Source: an uncultured Oscillospiraceae bacterium (GTDB lineage: Bacteria > Bacillota > Clostridia > Oscillospirales > Oscillospiraceae). From it: a DNA stretch of 64,000 nucleotides. Each line of letters begins with the position of its first letter. Positions within the stretch are counted from its first letter, which is position 1. Where the stretch lies: assembly GCA_947624385.1 (NCBI GenBank), contig CANQJZ010000006.1, forward strand, positions 1 through 64,000. Reading direction: 5' to 3'. The notes beneath the pieces were generated by a model, which was not told the DNA's origin, did no database searches, and saw only the letters and a program-made list of their open reading frames with translations. Below are positions 1-7,950 of this stretch, piece after piece. The position numbers and the translations under genes are program-made.

Positions 1-21
1 TAAGGAAATGTTATAGTAATT

Positions 22-50
22 TTGCCTGAATACTGGCTTTGAACTGTAAT
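22..50 (+). promoter_or_regulatory. possible promoter before the first ABC permease gene
   Basis: TTGCCT and TGTAAT are separated by 17 bases in an AT-rich stretch ahead of the permease gene. The match is only fair. The window begins with TAA, which may be the stop of an upstream permease gene, so co-transcription from further left is equally likely. Confidence 0.25.
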
Positions 51-85
51 TGCTATTATATTTTAGGAGAAATGTAAGATGAAAA

Positions 86-949
86 ATGTCTGAACCGACC
101 GCAACGATCAAGAACAGTTCCTACAAGCGCAACAACATGATCGCCATGACCTGCATATACATCCTGCTCATCCTCATCGCCGCGCTGATGCTGGTACCAT
201 TCGTGTGGATGATCTCGGCATCGTTCAAGATGAACAAGGACGTGTTCACCTTCCCCATCGAGTGGATACCCTCCAACCCCCGGCCCCAGAACTACATCGA
301 CATCTGGACCAAGATCCCCCTGCTGACCTTCATCAAAAACACCGCCTTCCTGACGGTGGTGGTGACGCTTTTGCAGGTGCTCACCTCCAGCTTCGCGGCC
401 TACGCCTTCGCAAAGCTCCAGTTCCGGGGCAAGAACATCCTGTTTCTGGGCTATATCGCCACCATCGCCGTGCCCTGGCAGGCGTACATGGTGCCCCAGT
501 TCATGATGATGCGCTCCTGGCACCTGAACAACACCCACCTGGCCATCATATTGCTGCAGGCGTTCTCGGCCTTCGGCGTGTTCCTGATGAAGCAGTTCTA
601 TGAGGGTGTGCCCACGGAGCTGTGCGAGGCGGCCCGTATCGACGGGCTGTCGGAATACGGCATCTACGCCAAGATCATGCTGCCCCTGTCGCTGCCCGCG
701 GTGTCCACGCTGGTGATCTTCACCTTCGTCAACACCTGGAACGACTTTTTGGGGCCGCTGATCTACCTGACCAAGAACGAGCTGAAAACCATCCAGATCG
801 GTCTGCGCATGTTCATCAGCCAATACTCGGCGGAGTACGGCCTCATCATGGCCGCGTCGGTGATCGCGTTGATACCGGTGCTGATCGTGTTCCTGTCCCT
901 GCAAAAATACTTCGTGCAGGGTATTGCGTCCACGGGCCTGAAGGGCTAA
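86..949 (+). CDS. carbohydrate ABC transporter permease (MalG family)
   Basis: Inner-membrane subunit of a sugar importer, 287 residues, the usual MalG length. A hydrophobic segment spans about residues 18-45, and the cytoplasmic EAA loop reads EAARIDGLSEYGIYAKIMLP near residue 180, the site that docks on the ATPase. The ATG at 86 is chosen because the ATG at 79 meets a stop after four codons; AGGAGA at 64-69 is the likely ribosome site. The partner permease and binding protein would lie to the left, outside the window. The GH88 and DUF2264 genes that follow suggest an oligosaccharide containing unsaturated uronic acid as substrate, which is inference. No ATPase gene is seen; a shared MsmK-like ATPase is usual for this class. 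Confidence 0.9.
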   Translation: MSEPTATIKNSSYKRNNMIAMTCIYILLILIAALMLVPFVWMISASFKMNKDVFTFPIEWIPSNPRPQNYIDIWTKIPLLTFIKNTAFLTVVVTLLQVLTSSFAAYAFAKLQFRGKNILFLGYIATIAVPWQAYMVPQFMMMRSWHLNNTHLAIILLQAFSAFGVFLMKQFYEGVPTELCEAARIDGLSEYGIYAKIMLPLSLPAVSTLVIFTFVNTWNDFLGPLIYLTKNELKTIQIGLRMFISQYSAEYGLIMAASVIALIPVLIVFLSLQKYFVQGIASTGLKG

Positions 950-975
950 AATCAACTTAACTACCCGGCGGGGGC

Positions 976-1021
976 ACGCGGCGGTTCATATACCTGCCCC
1001 ATGTCCCCGCCGCTTCTTCCT
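976..1021 (+). terminator. weak stem-loop after the permease gene
   Basis: GCGGCGG and CCGCCGC can pair across a loop of about 22 bases, followed by TTCTTCCTTTT. The large loop makes it a poor terminator; it may only attenuate read-through into the GH88 gene. Confidence 0.3.
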
Positions 1022-1035
1022 TTTGAGGTGCCGTC

Positions 1036-2199
1036 ATGAAAACCTTTGACCCTTTGCCGCTGACCCGCGCCCAGGCCGCGGAGGCTCTGGACACGGCCGT
1101 GGGCCTGGTGCGGCAGAACCTGCCCCTGTTCACCGACCGCTGCCAGAACCACTCCAGCGTAAACGACATCTATCCCGCCTGCGACAACGTGCAGTGGACC
1201 TGCGGGTTCTGGCCGGGGGAGATATGGCTGGCCTATGAGCGCACCGGCGACGAGGCGTTCAAGTCCGCCGCCCTGCAGCTGGCGGACAGCTTTCTCTGGC
1301 GCATCGAGCACAAGATCGAGGTGGACCACCACGACATGGGCTTTCTGTACAGTCTCAGCTGCGTGTCCGCCTGGAAGCTCACCGGCAGCGAGAAGGCCCG
1401 GCGGGCCGCCCTGCTGGCGGCGGACCAGCTCTGTACGCGCTTTCAGGAAAAGGGCGGCTTTTTCCAGGCCTGGGGCCCTCTGGGCGCGGCCGACAATTAC
1501 CGGTACATCATCGACTGTCTGCTGAACGTGCCGCTTTTGTACTGGGCCAGCGAGACAAGCGACGACGGCCATTACGCCGCCCTGGCCCACCGGCATGTGG
1601 CCACCTGCCTGGCCAATTCCATCCGGCCCGACGGCAGCACCTACCACACCTTCTTCATGGACCCGGTCACAGGCGCGCCCGTCCGGGGCGCCACCTGCCA
1701 GGGCTATAAGGACGACAGCTGCTGGGCCCGTGGTCAGGCCTGGGGCGTGTACGGCACGGCTTTGAGCTATACATACACCCGCCGGCCGGAATATCTGGAC
1801 GCCTTTCGCCGGGTGCTGGCCTATTACCTGGACCGGCTGCCCGCGAACGCCATCCCCTACTGGGACATGACCTTCACCACCGGCGACGACGAGCCCTGGG
1901 ACTCCTCCTCGGCCTCCATCGTCTCCTGCGGTCTGCTGGAAGCGGCCAAGTACGTACCCGCCGACGAGGGCGAACGGTACAGGACCCTGGCCGGGCAGAT
2001 GCTCGCCGCCGTGGCGGAGCTGTGCGCCGTGAAGGAGGGCCCGGCCGGTATCGGCCTTGTCCGCCACGGGACATACAGCAAAAAAAGCCCCTACAACACC
2101 TGCACCCAGGAGGGCGTGGACGAGTGCGTCAGCTGGGGCGACTATTTCTATATGGAGGCCCTGACCCGCTATACACGGGATTGGACGCCTTACTGGTGA
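1036..2199 (+). CDS. glycoside hydrolase family 88, unsaturated glucuronyl hydrolase
   Basis: Hydrates and removes 4,5-unsaturated uronic acid from the non-reducing end of oligosaccharides released by polysaccharide lyases, in the cytoplasm (no signal peptide). The 387 residues fit the alpha6/alpha6-barrel family. The two aspartates known to be catalytic in the Bacillus enzyme have counterparts at D100 in HHDMGF and D160 in IIDCLLN; NVQWTCGFWPGEIWLAYE near residue 51 and the KDDSCWARGQAWG stretch near residue 232 are also family hallmarks. GAGGTG precedes the ATG. It lies between an ABC permease and a DUF2264 gene, five bases from the latter, so the three likely form one catabolic operon. GH105 is the main alternative family, but the aspartate contexts favour GH88. 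Confidence 0.9.
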   Translation: MKTFDPLPLTRAQAAEALDTAVGLVRQNLPLFTDRCQNHSSVNDIYPACDNVQWTCGFWPGEIWLAYERTGDEAFKSAALQLADSFLWRIEHKIEVDHHDMGFLYSLSCVSAWKLTGSEKARRAALLAADQLCTRFQEKGGFFQAWGPLGAADNYRYIIDCLLNVPLLYWASETSDDGHYAALAHRHVATCLANSIRPDGSTYHTFFMDPVTGAPVRGATCQGYKDDSCWARGQAWGVYGTALSYTYTRRPEYLDAFRRVLAYYLDRLPANAIPYWDMTFTTGDDEPWDSSSASIVSCGLLEAAKYVPADEGERYRTLAGQMLAAVAELCAVKEGPAGIGLVRHGTYSKKSPYNTCTQEGVDECVSWGDYFYMEALTRYTRDWTPYW

Positions 2200-2204
2200 C
2201 CGAC

Positions 2205-3935
2205 ATGAAACTGAACGACAAAAAGGACTTCACCGCCCTGATGCACACGCTGCTTGACCCGCTGGTATCTCTCTATTCCCCCGGCGGGGCCCGGCTGACG
2301 CTGGGCGAGACGGGCGTGACCTACGACAGGTCCGCCATCGGGCTGGAGGGCTTTTCCCGGCCTCTGTGGGCCTTGGCGCCCTTCTGGCTGGGGGGCGGCC
2401 GCTGGCCGGAGATGGAGGCCGTCTATCAAAAGGGTCTGGCCGCCGGGACCGACCCCAACGGCCCGGAATATTGGGGGGATACGAAAGATTACGACCAGTG
2501 CTTCGTGGAGATGGCCGCCATCGCCTGCGCCATCCTGGAGGTGCCCCGGCTCGTCTGGGAGCCCTTGGATGGGACGGCGAGGCAAAACCTGGCCCGGTGG
2601 CTGTACTCCATCAACGAGCACTTCGTACCCCATTGCAACTGGCTGTTTTTCCGGGTGCTGGTGAACCTGGCGCTGGACAGCGTTGGCATGCCCTGCGACA
2701 TGGCCGCTTCCCGGCGGGACCTTGCCGAGATGGACGGCTGGTACGTCTCCGACGGCTGGTATACCGACGGCCCGGCGGATGTAAAGCCCCAGAAGGACTA
2801 TTACATCCCCTGGGCGCTGCAATACTACGGCGTGCTGTACAGCGTATTCGCCGCGAAGCGGGACCCGGACCGGGCCGCCGTCTACCGGGCGCGGGCGCTG
2901 GAATTTGGCCGGAGCTTCGCCCGCTGGTTCGATGAAAACGGCGCGGCCCTGCCCTACGGCCGGAGCCTCACCTACCGGTTCGGCCAGTGCGCGTTCTATT
3001 CCGCCTGCGTCTGGGCGGGGCTGGAGCCGCTGCCCTTGCCGGTGATGAAGGGCATCATCGTGCGAAACCTCCAGTGGTGGCTGTCCAGGCCCATCCTGGA
3101 CCGGGACGGGGTGCTGACCATCGGGTACTGCTACCCGAACCTGTACATGTCCGAGCGGTACAACGCCCCCGGCAGTCCCTATTGGGGCATGAAGAGCTTC
3201 CTGCTGCTGGCCCTGCCGGAGGACCACCCCTTCTGGTCCGCCCAGGCCGCGCCTCTGCCGGAGGACATCGCGGCCCCCGGCGTATACGCCCAGCGGGCCA
3301 CGGGGCTGCTGCTCCAGCGCCTGCCCGACGGCCAGCTCAACGCCTACGCCCCCGGCGAGGTGGAATACTCTGAGCACGGCCAGTTCGCGGAGAAATACGC
3401 CAAGTTCTGCTACAGCACCCGGTTCGGCTTTTCCGCCAGCCGCAGCTGCGTGCAGCTGGAACAGGCCGCGCCGGACAGCATGCTGGCCTTCGTGCTGCCG
3501 GGTCCGGACGGGGGCTGGACCTTCGTCCGCCGCCACAGCGAGAGCTTCAAGCTCCATGACGACCGGCTGGTCAGCGTATGGCGGCCCATGCCCGGCGTGT
3601 GCGTCACCACAGAGCTCATCCCCTGCCCGGGCGGGCATATCCGCCGCCACAGGGTGGAAAGCGACATCGCCTGCGCCGCCTGCGACTGCGGCTTTGCCGT
3701 GCCCAAATTCGCCCCGGGCTTTGCCCAGCGGGCGGAGGGGCCCCAGGCCGAGGCCCGTAACGACCGGGCCGCCTGTCAGGTCCTTTCCCGAGATGGCGGC
3801 GGCGAGGGCGTTATCGTAGACGCCTGGCCCAACACCAACCTCTATAGCCCCAACACCGTCATCCCGGCGGTCAAATACGACATCCGGCCCGGCACGACGG
3901 TTTTGGAGACCGTCGTCACCTCCCGGGCGGAGTGA
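2205..3935 (+). CDS. DUF2264 domain-containing protein
   Basis: A 576-residue protein with the DUF2264 N-terminal region (YDRSAIGLEGFSRPLWALAP near residue 44) and aromatic-rich stretches such as YVSDGWYTDGP, typical of an alpha-toroid fold. The family is often found in polysaccharide-utilisation loci, but its reaction is not established; a role on uronic-acid sugars is inferred from the GH88 neighbour. The ATG at 2205, five bases after the GH88 stop, is chosen because the open frame upstream overlaps GH88 and reads as arginine- and proline-rich out-of-frame sequence. There is no signal peptide, so the product is probably cytoplasmic. The C-terminal third (from about residue 400) is beta-rich and may be a separate domain. 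Confidence 0.85.
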   Translation: MKLNDKKDFTALMHTLLDPLVSLYSPGGARLTLGETGVTYDRSAIGLEGFSRPLWALAPFWLGGGRWPEMEAVYQKGLAAGTDPNGPEYWGDTKDYDQCFVEMAAIACAILEVPRLVWEPLDGTARQNLARWLYSINEHFVPHCNWLFFRVLVNLALDSVGMPCDMAASRRDLAEMDGWYVSDGWYTDGPADVKPQKDYYIPWALQYYGVLYSVFAAKRDPDRAAVYRARALEFGRSFARWFDENGAALPYGRSLTYRFGQCAFYSACVWAGLEPLPLPVMKGIIVRNLQWWLSRPILDRDGVLTIGYCYPNLYMSERYNAPGSPYWGMKSFLLLALPEDHPFWSAQAAPLPEDIAAPGVYAQRATGLLLQRLPDGQLNAYAPGEVEYSEHGQFAEKYAKFCYSTRFGFSASRSCVQLEQAAPDSMLAFVLPGPDGGWTFVRRHSESFKLHDDRLVSVWRPMPGVCVTTELIPCPGGHIRRHRVESDIACAACDCGFAVPKFAPGFAQRAEGPQAEARNDRAACQVLSRDGGGEGVIVDAWPNTNLYSPNTVIPAVKYDIRPGTTVLETVVTSRAE

Positions 3936-4609
3936 CCGCCATGGCGGACGGCACAAAAAACACCCGCGGAGCGCGGGCGAAAAACTGGTGGGCCTACCAC
4001 TGGAAGATCGTGCTGCTGGCGCTGGCGCTGGCAGCCATCGGGGCCATATGCGCCGCGCAGCTCTTCTCCCGGCGGGAGCCGGACCTGCGCGTGGGATACG
4101 CGGCCACGGCGGAGCTACCCCCGGAGACCGCGGCGGCCCTGACAAAGGCGCTGGAGCGCTTCTGTCCCGACCGGGACGGGGACGGGCAGGTGACCTTGGA
4201 GCTGGAGCAGTTCACCGTGGACCTGGGGGCGGGAGCCATCCCCGCCGACATGAACGCGCAGATGGCGGGCGTTACCCTCATGACCGGCAGCATATACGAC
4301 GCCGGCGGGGCAAACATCTTCCTTCTCCAGGACCCGGAGGGCTTTCAGCGCCGGACCGGCGCGCTGCGCTATCTGGACGGGACGGCCCCGGCGGCGGACA
4401 ACGGCTACGACGTGGAAAACTGGCGAAGCATGGTGTACGCCTGGGCGGACTGCCCCGTGCTGACCGGGCTGGACCTGGGCGGTCAGGCGATGCCGGACGG
4501 CCTTTATATCGGCCGGTGCGCGCCGTCGGAGCGGGCCGACCCGGACTATTCCGCCGCCATAGACGCCCTCTGGGAGGCGCTCACCGCCGGCGCGACACCC
4601 CTCGCGTAA
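3932..4609 (+). CDS. hypothetical membrane-anchored protein
   Basis: Not recognised as a known family. It has a basic N-terminus, one strong hydrophobic helix at about residues 25-46, and an extracytoplasmic part of about 175 residues. The segment CPDRDGDGQVTLELEQF resembles a calcium-loop or dockerin-like stretch but occurs once only. The frame opens at a GTG that overlaps the DUF2264 stop (GTGA); an ATG three codons later at 3941 is equally possible. The overlap indicates translational coupling and membership in the same operon, perhaps as a small membrane accessory of sugar uptake, which is inference. Confidence 0.65.
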   Translation: MTAMADGTKNTRGARAKNWWAYHWKIVLLALALAAIGAICAAQLFSRREPDLRVGYAATAELPPETAAALTKALERFCPDRDGDGQVTLELEQFTVDLGAGAIPADMNAQMAGVTLMTGSIYDAGGANIFLLQDPEGFQRRTGALRYLDGTAPAADNGYDVENWRSMVYAWADCPVLTGLDLGGQAMPDGLYIGRCAPSERADPDYSAAIDALWEALTAGATPLA

Positions 4610-4622
4610 AAAAAGCCTCCTG

Positions 4623-4905
4623 TGTACTGTACCGCCCCACAAGAAGTGGACAGTAGACAAAAGCCCTCTGTAGTAGGATAATGACTACGACAGGGGGTAT
4701 TGTTATGGGCAAAAGGAAGTATGCACACGTTGAGGAATATGGGCCAGCGATCCTGCAAATGCGGGAGGAGGGGAAAACGCGCCGGGAAATAGCAGAACAC
4801 CTGGGCCTGACAATGAAGCGGGTCAAAGGCTGGATCGACCGCTATAACCGTAAACAACGAAACCTGGCCGCAGGGATACCGCCTAAACCAAAAGAACGGC
4901 CCAGG
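4623..4905 (+). mobile_element. truncated IS3-family element (left end plus start of orfA)
   Basis: The stretch begins with TGTACTGTACCGCCCC, resembling the terminal repeats of IS150-group IS3 elements, followed by about 80 bases of leader and the start of an orfA-like frame. The orfB transposase and a right terminal repeat are not seen before the ricT terminator region, so the copy is dead. It separates the sugar operon from housekeeping genes. Confidence 0.6.
4705..4905 (+). pseudogene. IS3-family transposase OrfA fragment
   Basis: About 67 codons from ATG 4705 encode a helix-turn-helix start (MGKRKYAHVEEYGPAILQMR, then KTRREIAEHLGLTMKRVKGW) and a basic tail ending in KPKERPR, like OrfA of clostridial IS3 elements. 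After that the frame runs on to 5067 into sequence that opposes ricT and has no OrfA character. The leucine-zipper part of OrfA and all of OrfB are missing. A genuine small DNA-binding protein is less likely, given the IS-like end just upstream. Confidence 0.55.
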
Positions 4906-4917
4906 CAATGGCCGTTG

Positions 4918-4946
4918 AGCATCGCAAACGCTTCGCTGGTTTGCGA
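4918..4946. other. perfect stem-loop
   Basis: CATCGCAAA and TTTGCGATG pair over nine bases around an 11-base loop. It lies between the IS remnant and the terminator at 4966-5000 and may be part of a composite terminator or scar of the truncated element. Confidence 0.4.
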
Positions 4947-4965
4947 TGGGAGCCCTGGTAATAAT

Positions 4966-5000
4966 GTCGCCGCCCGGAGGGCGGCGACTTTGTTATTTTA
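4966..5000 (+). terminator. intrinsic terminator
   Basis: GTCGCCGCCC pairs with GGGCGGCGAC around a three-base loop, followed by TTTGTTATTTTA on the plus strand. It would stop transcription leaving the sugar operon and IS remnant before it runs into ricT, whose stop codon lies at 4998. Confidence 0.7.
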
Positions 5001-6224
5001 TTCCGCGCTGGGTTTGCCGCCGCCCTCGCTCTTGGGTCGGCGGTTGTGGGGCCGGCGGCGGCTGTAGTAGTTCTTGCTGCGGGCCCTCTGGCTCTGCTCC
5101 CGCTGCTCCTGGGCCAGAGGCGCATCCGCCTTGCGGGGGGCACCGTGGCGCTCCCGGTTCTGGCTCTGGCGGCGCTGGCCCTGGCGGGTCGCGCCCCGTT
5201 CCTCGCCACGGCCGCGGCTGCGGCGGTCGTTCCGGCGCTGGCCGTCCTCCGCCGGCGGCGTGACCACGGGCGCGGGCGTGGGCTCGTCCTCCACAGGGGC
5301 CGTGACCAGCATCTCCGGCATCTCCCAGCTGTCCGGCTCCGGTTCAGGCTCCGGAGCCTTCTTCGGCTTGAGCACCAGCACATGGGGCGGCTGGCTGCCG
5401 TCCCTGGGCCGGCCGCCGGGCACGGCCGCCACGTCCTCCACGTCGTACTGGCGGTAGGCGTCGTCCCCCTCCCCGTCCAGCTTCACCCGCACCGTCTGGC
5501 GCAGGATGTTCACCTGGTTCACGTTGCCGTAGCCGTCCGGCGTCTCCACGAACGCGCCGTTTTTCGGTACGTTCTTCACAAGCTCCTCATAGGCCGGCTG
5601 TTCATAGCGCAGACAGCACATCAGCCGCCCGCAGCAGCCGGATATTTTGGCCGGGTTCAGGCTCAGGGCCTGGACCTTCGCCATTTTCGTGGACACGGGC
5701 TTGAACTCGTCCATGAACGTACCGCAGCAGAAGGGCCGGCCGCACATGCCCAGACCGCCCAGCATCCGGGCCTCGTCCCGGACGCCGATCTGCCGCAGCT
5801 CGATGCGGGTGCGAAACACCCCCGCCAGGTCCTTCACCAGCCCACGGAAGTCCACGCGGCCGTCGCTGGAGAAGAAAAAGATGATCTTGTTGCCCTCAAA
5901 GCTGCACTCCACGTCCACCAGCTTCATGTCCAGGCCGTGGGCCTCGATCTTCTGCTTGCCGATGACATATGCCTCACGCTCCCGCTTGCGGCATATGTCC
6001 GCCACCCGCAGGTCGTTTTCCGTGGCCGTGCGGGCCACGGGCCGCAGGGGCGCCACCACCTGCTCGTCCTCGACGGCATGGTTGCCCTTGACCACCGTGC
6101 CCAGCTCCAGGCCCTTGGATGTCTCCACGACCACCTGGTCGCCGGCCTTCAGCGTCAGGCCCGCCGGGTCAAAGAAATAGCTCTTGCCCCGGTTGCGGTA
6201 TTTGATGCTCACTACTTCTGTCAT
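4998..6224 (-). CDS. ricT: PSP1-domain protein RicT (YaaT)
   Basis: A 408-residue member of the YaaT/RicT family. In Bacillus the protein works with RicA and RicF, carries Fe-S clusters, and acts on RNase Y-dependent mRNA processing. The conserved cysteine clusters are present (MCGRPFCCGTF near residue 160 and SGCCGRLMCCLRYE near 195), as is the N-terminal PSP1 region. The C-terminal 110 or so residues are proline-, arginine- and glutamine-rich and look disordered, longer than in Bacillus. The start codon overlaps the holB stop by four bases (ATGA), matching the holB-yaaT arrangement of Firmicutes. Confidence 0.93.
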   Translation of the reverse strand: MTEVVSIKYRNRGKSYFFDPAGLTLKAGDQVVVETSKGLELGTVVKGNHAVEDEQVVAPLRPVARTATENDLRVADICRKREREAYVIGKQKIEAHGLDMKLVDVECSFEGNKIIFFFSSDGRVDFRGLVKDLAGVFRTRIELRQIGVRDEARMLGGLGMCGRPFCCGTFMDEFKPVSTKMAKVQALSLNPAKISGCCGRLMCCLRYEQPAYEELVKNVPKNGAFVETPDGYGNVNQVNILRQTVRVKLDGEGDDAYRQYDVEDVAAVPGGRPRDGSQPPHVLVLKPKKAPEPEPEPDSWEMPEMLVTAPVEDEPTPAPVVTPPAEDGQRRNDRRSRGRGEERGATRQGQRRQSQNRERHGAPRKADAPLAQEQREQSQRARSKNYYSRRRPHNRRPKSEGGGKPSAE

Positions 6225-7000
6225 ATCTCGTCTACCCTCAGTGTTTCCGCGGCCAAAAGGCCGAATATCTGTTTGGGCTGCACATTGTGGCGCAGACAGT
6301 CAAGCGCCCTGTCCATCAGCCCGTCCAGGCGCAGCAGCGTCTCCCGCCCCAGGCCGGGATCCTTGAGCCGGCCGCACAGGATGTCGCACACCGCGTCCCG
6401 GACTTCACCCGCAAACGCCTCCGTGTCCTCCCGGGACAGCTTGCCCCGGTTCATGCAGAACAGCACCGTCTGGGCCAGGTCCCCGGAGGCGGCCGCCTCC
6501 AAATAGCCCCGGGCCAGGTCGGACAGCTCCCCCGCCCGCTCCTGCCGGACCCCGCCGCCGGTCCGGACGCACCTGGACCGCACCGTGGGCAGCAGCGCGT
6601 CCGCCGACGCGGCACACAGGATGAAGCACGCGTGGCCGGGCGGGTCCTCCAGGGCCTTCAAAAGGGCGTTTTGCGCCTGCTGGTTCATCCGGTCGGCCTG
6701 GTCGATGATATACACCTTCCGGGCCGCCTCGTTGGGGGCAAGCTGGGCGTCGGCGGTCATGGCCCGTATCTGGCCCACCACGATGTCCTGGCGCAGCCCC
6801 TTCGTGCCCGCCTCACGGGCAATTACGGTCACGTCCGGGTGGGTCCCCGCCAGGGCCTTCCGGCAGTCCCGGCACTGGCCGCAGGGCGGCTCCGGGCCGG
6901 TACACACCAGCTCCGCCGCCAGACGGCGGGCGCTTCCGTCCCGCTCCGGTCCCTCCGGAGCCAGCAGCATATACGCGTGTGATGATCGCTTCTCCGCCAT
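6221..7000 (-). CDS. holB: DNA polymerase III delta' subunit
   Basis: Clamp-loader subunit of the replicase, 259 residues from the ATG at 7000. It keeps the zinc-binding cysteines (CTGPEPPCGQCRDC), a sensor-like region IIDQADRMNQQAQNALLKAL and EDPPGHACFIL, as in delta'/gamma-type AAA+ folds. The open frame extends another 62 codons upstream, but that part is not family-like and covers the promoter, so the internal ATG is preferred; AGGTCAGG lies a few bases before it. It is rather short for delta', and the C-terminal domain looks reduced. It is co-transcribed with ricT. Confidence 0.9.
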   Translation of the reverse strand: MAEKRSSHAYMLLAPEGPERDGSARRLAAELVCTGPEPPCGQCRDCRKALAGTHPDVTVIAREAGTKGLRQDIVVGQIRAMTADAQLAPNEAARKVYIIDQADRMNQQAQNALLKALEDPPGHACFILCAASADALLPTVRSRCVRTGGGVRQERAGELSDLARGYLEAAASGDLAQTVLFCMNRGKLSREDTEAFAGEVRDAVCDILCGRLKDPGLGRETLLRLDGLMDRALDCLRHNVQPKQIFGLLAAETLRVDEI

Positions 7001-7031
7001 AGCCTGACCTGCACCCTGTTTATTCGTAGTG

Positions 7032-7061
7032 ATTATAACATAGTTTGCCGCGTTGTTACAA
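7032..7061 (-). promoter_or_regulatory. promoter of holB-ricT with overlapping dyad
   Basis: On the minus strand TTGTAA and TATAAT are spaced by 18 bases, about 30 bases before the holB ATG. A dyad TTGTTACAATAACAA at 7053-7067 covers the -35 box. It resembles the half-sites of clostridial Rex boxes, but its centre is shorter than the consensus. Confidence 0.55.
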
Positions 7062-7221
7062 TAACAATTGTCCCCCTTCCGGAAAATTTCGCTCCGGGCG
7101 GCGTATTGTGGCGGTGGTAACTTATCGTCGTTTTGCACGATTTGTTTGGGCATTGTGCTGACTTCCGGCTGGGAGAATCTGGGCATTATGCAGTTTTTTC
7201 CGCGCCGGACGGGAATACTGT

Positions 7222-7250
7222 TTGCAACTGTGAAAGAAGTGTGATACAGT
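7222..7250 (+). promoter_or_regulatory. promoter of rex-mnmE
   Basis: TTGCAA and TACAGT are spaced by 17 bases, about 45 bases upstream of the rex ATG. The remainder of the 296-base gap between holB and rex shows no other gene. Confidence 0.5.
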
Positions 7251-7296
7251 CAAATTGCCAGAAAATTTCCAATGCCGTACACAAGGAGGCGGACCC

Positions 7297-7950
7297 ATGA
7301 AACGCAGCAATGTTTCCAACAACGTGATCCGACGGCTCCCCCGCTATCTGCGGAAGCTGGACGATCTGGCCGGCAAGGGCGAGGAGCGCATATCCTCCGA
7401 CAAGCTGGGCCGCCAGATGGGACTGACCCCCTCCCAGATACGCCAGGATTTCTCCAGCTTCGGCGAGTTCGGCCAGCAGGGCTACGGCTACAACGTGGAC
7501 TTTTTGCGCCGGGAGATCGGCCAGATATTGGGCACCTACCGGGGCTATTCCGCCGTGCTGGTGGGCGCGGGCAATCTGGGCACCGCGCTGGTGCAGAACT
7601 TTGACTTCATCATCGAGGGCTATGTGTTTCTGGGCGCTTTCGACGTAAAGCCCGAGCTCATCGGCACAAAGATCGACGGCTTTCCCGTCTATGACGTGCG
7701 GGAGCTGGCCCAATTCGTCCGGGAGCACAAGGTGGACATCGCCATCCTGACCGTGCCCCGGCATGCCGCACAGGAGATGACGGACGTGCTGGCCGAGGCC
7801 GGGATACGGGCCATCTGGAACTTTACCAACACGGAGCTGGACGTGGGCGACACCGGCATTTTGGTGGAGAACATCCACTTTTCCGACAGCCTTCTGGTGC
7901 TGACCTACCACCTGGCCCAGCTGGACGACAGGGAAAAAGAAGATGCCTGA
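7297..7950 (+). CDS. rex: redox-sensing transcriptional repressor Rex
   Basis: Senses the NADH/NAD+ ratio and represses fermentation and respiration genes. The 217 residues contain an N-terminal winged helix (VIRRLPRYLRKLDDL, then SDKLGRQMGLTPSQIRQDFS) and a Rossmann domain with GAGNLGTAL near residue 91 for NADH binding. An in-frame ATG at 7255 exists, but the ATG at 7297 has AAGGAGG at a good distance and gives the usual Rex start. The gene overlaps mnmE by eight bases, so the two are translationally linked. Confidence 0.95.
   Translation: MKRSNVSNNVIRRLPRYLRKLDDLAGKGEERISSDKLGRQMGLTPSQIRQDFSSFGEFGQQGYGYNVDFLRREIGQILGTYRGYSAVLVGAGNLGTALVQNFDFIIEGYVFLGAFDVKPELIGTKIDGFPVYDVRELAQFVREHKVDIAILTVPRHAAQEMTDVLAEAGIRAIWNFTNTELDVGDTGILVENIHFSDSLLVLTYHLAQLDDREKEDA

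Noticed and set aside
2190..4145. A 650-codon frame antisense to the DUF2264 gene
   Set aside because: Proline-, glycine- and alanine-rich shadow; the sense strand has family motifs and operon spacing.
4918..5000. A small structured RNA between the IS remnant and ricT
   Set aside because: Two stem-loops are present, but the second is a plain terminator and no promoter or known RNA motif was seen.
7000..7186. A longer holB starting at 7186
   Set aside because: The extra 62 residues are not family-like and would cover the TATAAT/TTGTAA promoter; the ATG at 7000 gives a normal delta' start.
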